A stretch of DNA of 64,000 nt from Hormiphora californensis (Eukaryota > Ctenophora > Tentaculata > Cydippida > Pleurobrachiidae): contig CM035355.1 in assembly GCA_020137815.1 (NCBI GenBank), positions 8,245,673 to 8,309,672 of the forward strand, in the 5' to 3' direction. Position numbers and translations under genes: made by a program. The notes below the pieces were generated by a model. That model made no database searches and was not told the origin of the DNA. It saw nothing but the letters and a program-made list of their open reading frames with translations. The number at the start of each line of letters is the position of its first letter. Positions within the stretch are counted from its first letter, which is position 1. This document shows, piece by piece, positions 62,098 through 64,000 of this stretch.

Positions 62098-64000
62098 GAG
62101 AATTAGTACAATACGGAAATTAAGATTACTCTGTTTAATTACCTTGTAAGTGTAATTCGTCCAATCATCTCTGCTCTCGTTGATTTTAACTGTCCTGGGC
62201 GCTTTCTCTAACCCACTGAGAGAGAGAGAGAGACATGTTGTGAGGACAGGGGAGAGAGTAAAGACAGAGAGAGAGTAGAGACAGAGAGAGAGAGTAAAGA
62301 CAGAGAGAGAGTAAAGACATGTTGAAATGTTTACAAAGAACATTGTACAAATGTTCCTGAACGTTTTGAAAGAAACATGACAGTACTGGCTAATGAGTTT
62401 TCTAATGGTCGACTTTACTAGAATGAAGAATCGTGGTAAGAGTTGTCGAGTAAGCAGTGGACAACTACAAGAGACATGACATACAAGAGACATGATCGGA
62501 CATGATCGGACAGGATTCACCCCCCACAATCACACCCATGACAATAGGAGTGTATAATACCTGATAACTATTTCTTGGAGGGTGTTGGTATTATTGTATC
62601 CTGGGTAGAGGAGTTTAACTTCACTCGTTACACGAGTACCGGAGGCGTTGAAGTGAACTGTCTGATACATGTCCTGGGGTAATGTACATGTGAGTGGAGT
62701 GTGGATTAGTACATGTCCTGGGGTAATGTACATGTGAGTGGAGTGTGGATTAGTCTGGTACATGTCCTGGGGTAATGTACATGTGAGTGGAGTGTGGATT
62801 AGTCTGGTACATGTCCTGGGTAATGTACATGTGAGTGGAGTGTGGATTAGTCTGGTACATGTCCTGGGGTAATGTACATGTGAGTGGAGTGTGGATTAGT
62901 CTGGTACATGTCCTGGGGTAATGTACATGTGAGTGGAGTGTGGATTAGTCTGGTACATGTCCTGGGGTAATGTACATGTGAGTGGAGTGTGGATTAGTCT
63001 GGTACATGTCCTGGATAGGGGGGGGGGGGGTAATGTACATGTGATGTACAATGTACATGGGGGTAATATAGTTTACCTTTCGAAGGAAAAGGTTTGGGAA
63101 TATCAACTTTAAATTCTTCTTCTTTAGTCTGATTGATAATTTCAACTAACTAATCAATACCTTTGATATCGTGTCTTCAGAAACACCATCATCCACAAAC
63201 AGGAAGCCTGAAGCTGACTTATCAGCTGCTAGATATACCTCCACTATGTAGTCCCCTGACTTCAGCCTGGGAGACAGAGAGGGGAGTTAGAGACAGAGAG
63301 GAGTTAGAGAAGGGGAGAGAGGGGAGTTAGAGAGGGGAGTTAGAGAAGGGGAGAGGGATTATAGACAGAGAACTACAAAGCATATTTAAACCAAGAAGCG
63401 GAACCCCAAAGGTTTCTCTAATAGTTTCTATGACTCACATTTCAGAGGTTGAGTTAGCGGTATTTAGATGCCTAACCACCACAGAACCGCCCCTTATAAA
63501 GGTAGGAATTGTCTCCATTGTTACCGAGATATCCTTCTTCCCATTTCCAGATGTGCTCACTACAGCTCTTGTCTCACCGTCATACCAGAGGTTATCCACC
63601 CCACCAGGGAAGTACACCTCCCTCTTTGTAACTCCCTGAAATTGAATAGCAGTTGTTTGTAACTCCTTGGGGGAGGGTGAGTTTGTTACGGAGGAGAGGA
63701 AGGGGAGACCCCACCGGGGAAATACACCTCCCTCTTTGTAACTCCCTGGGAGGGGGGGGGGGGGATTTTGTTGTTACTAAACCATGTCACAATGGAGGGC
63801 ATTCAAAATGAAACTGTAACTGTATGAACTCAAGGATTTGTAAATGACATTCTACAGCTTGGAACAAGTGACTAAAGTAATTCCCTAACATGTCCCAAGA
63901 TCACCCGCACCGGGGGAGGGAGAGAGCCGAGAGGTGTGTTTACCTTTATTGTTACAGGTGTCACCATGATAGCATCTCCCAACATAAACTGACTGACAAT
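61770..64000 (-). CDS. GANAB: Gene D: GH31 alpha-glucosidase, glucosidase II alpha-like, C-terminal part
   Basis: Family GH31 enzyme. The glucosidase II alpha subunit trims glucose from N-glycans in the ER lumen. Exons in phase: 64000-63944 (enters from outside), 63635-63439, 63266-63161, 63121-63077, 62673-62561, 62215-62143 and 61841-61770 with a TGA stop. The product covers the end of the catalytic barrel (SQFMLGDAIMVTPVTIK) and the C-terminal beta domains (REVYFPGGVDNLWYDGE, METIPTFIRGGSVVVRHLN, SGFLFVDDG, SEVKLLYPG, ending QKAFCVSYES). The FxLGDAxxVxPV, IPxFxRGGxxV and FLFxDDG signatures are typical of GH31. The nucleophile and acid/base lie outside the window. The neutral glucosidase C paralogue (GANC) is not excluded. 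Confidence 0.85.
61860..62098. repeat. (AG)n microsatellite in the last intron of gene D
   Basis: AG dinucleotides with GATGAG interruptions; pyrimidine-rich in gene sense. Confidence 0.9.
62660..63020 (-). repeat. ~7 copies of a gene D exon acceptor (50-bp unit)
   Basis: In gene sense each unit holds CATGTACATTACCCCAG followed by GACATGTACCAGAC, then TAATCCACACTCCACTCA. The real exon at 62673 starts GACATGTATCAGACAG. The amplified piece is therefore the acceptor plus about 14 exon bases (DMYQT). Confidence 0.9.
63266..63360 (-). repeat. Repeated branch-point/polypyrimidine segment before a gene D exon
   Basis: In gene sense CTAACTCCCCTCTCTGTCTC occurs about five times just before the acceptor at 63266. 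Each copy pairs a CTAAC branch-point-like word with a C/T tract; the exon itself is not included. Confidence 0.7.
63592..63752 (-). repeat. Duplicated acceptor and exon edge of a gene D exon
   Basis: TACACCTCCCTCTTTGTAAC followed by TCCCTG occurs at 63612-63638 and again at 63724-63750. In gene sense it is CAGGGAGTTACAAAGAGGG, so the acceptor and the first 40 or so exon bases are duplicated. Confidence 0.75.

Overview
The window is eukaryotic and almost certainly animal. Its genes are split into many small GT-AG exons separated by short introns. They encode a Shaker-type voltage-gated K+ channel (T1 domain plus six membrane segments), two ankyrin/TRP-type cation channels and an ER-type GH31 alpha-glucosidase. 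The very compact introns, the channel set and the heavy minisatellite load would suit an early-branching animal such as a sponge, but that placement is inference only. All gene models below were assembled by hand from splice sites, reading phase and family motifs.

Layout. 1-4455: no recognised gene; a small TIR element and a 1.44-kb foldback element. 4456-12179 (+): gene A, the C-terminal ~590 residues of a TRP-like channel, with a second copy of its last exon at 14639-15035. 28621-16978 (-): gene B, a complete 18-exon TRPA-like channel of about 861 aa, convergent with A. 28940-31150: a large minisatellite in front of B. 31660-33710 and 37580-38950: two copies of the 3' end of gene C around a 100-N scaffold gap and about 2.5 kb of homopolymer-rich, low-quality sequence. 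44492-38475 (-): gene C, a Kv channel whose 5' end is not found. 46990-49650 (-): a broken LINE-type retrotransposon. 49.7-61.1 kb: mostly gene-free, partly low-quality, with short TIR elements and microsatellites. 64000-61770 (-): gene D, the C-terminal part of a GH31 (glucosidase II alpha-like) enzyme.

The most striking signal runs through all four genes. At about a dozen splice junctions the junction itself, with intron signal plus the edge of the exon, has been tandemly amplified into a minisatellite of 2 to about 16 copies. Donors and acceptors are both affected, and the true exon always lies at one end of the array. The last exons of two channel genes (A and C) also exist twice, although for C an unmerged assembly overlap is a serious alternative.

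Functionally the window is a membrane-excitability neighbourhood (two TRP-type channels and one Kv channel) next to a glycoprotein-folding enzyme. Nothing indicates co-regulation beyond proximity.
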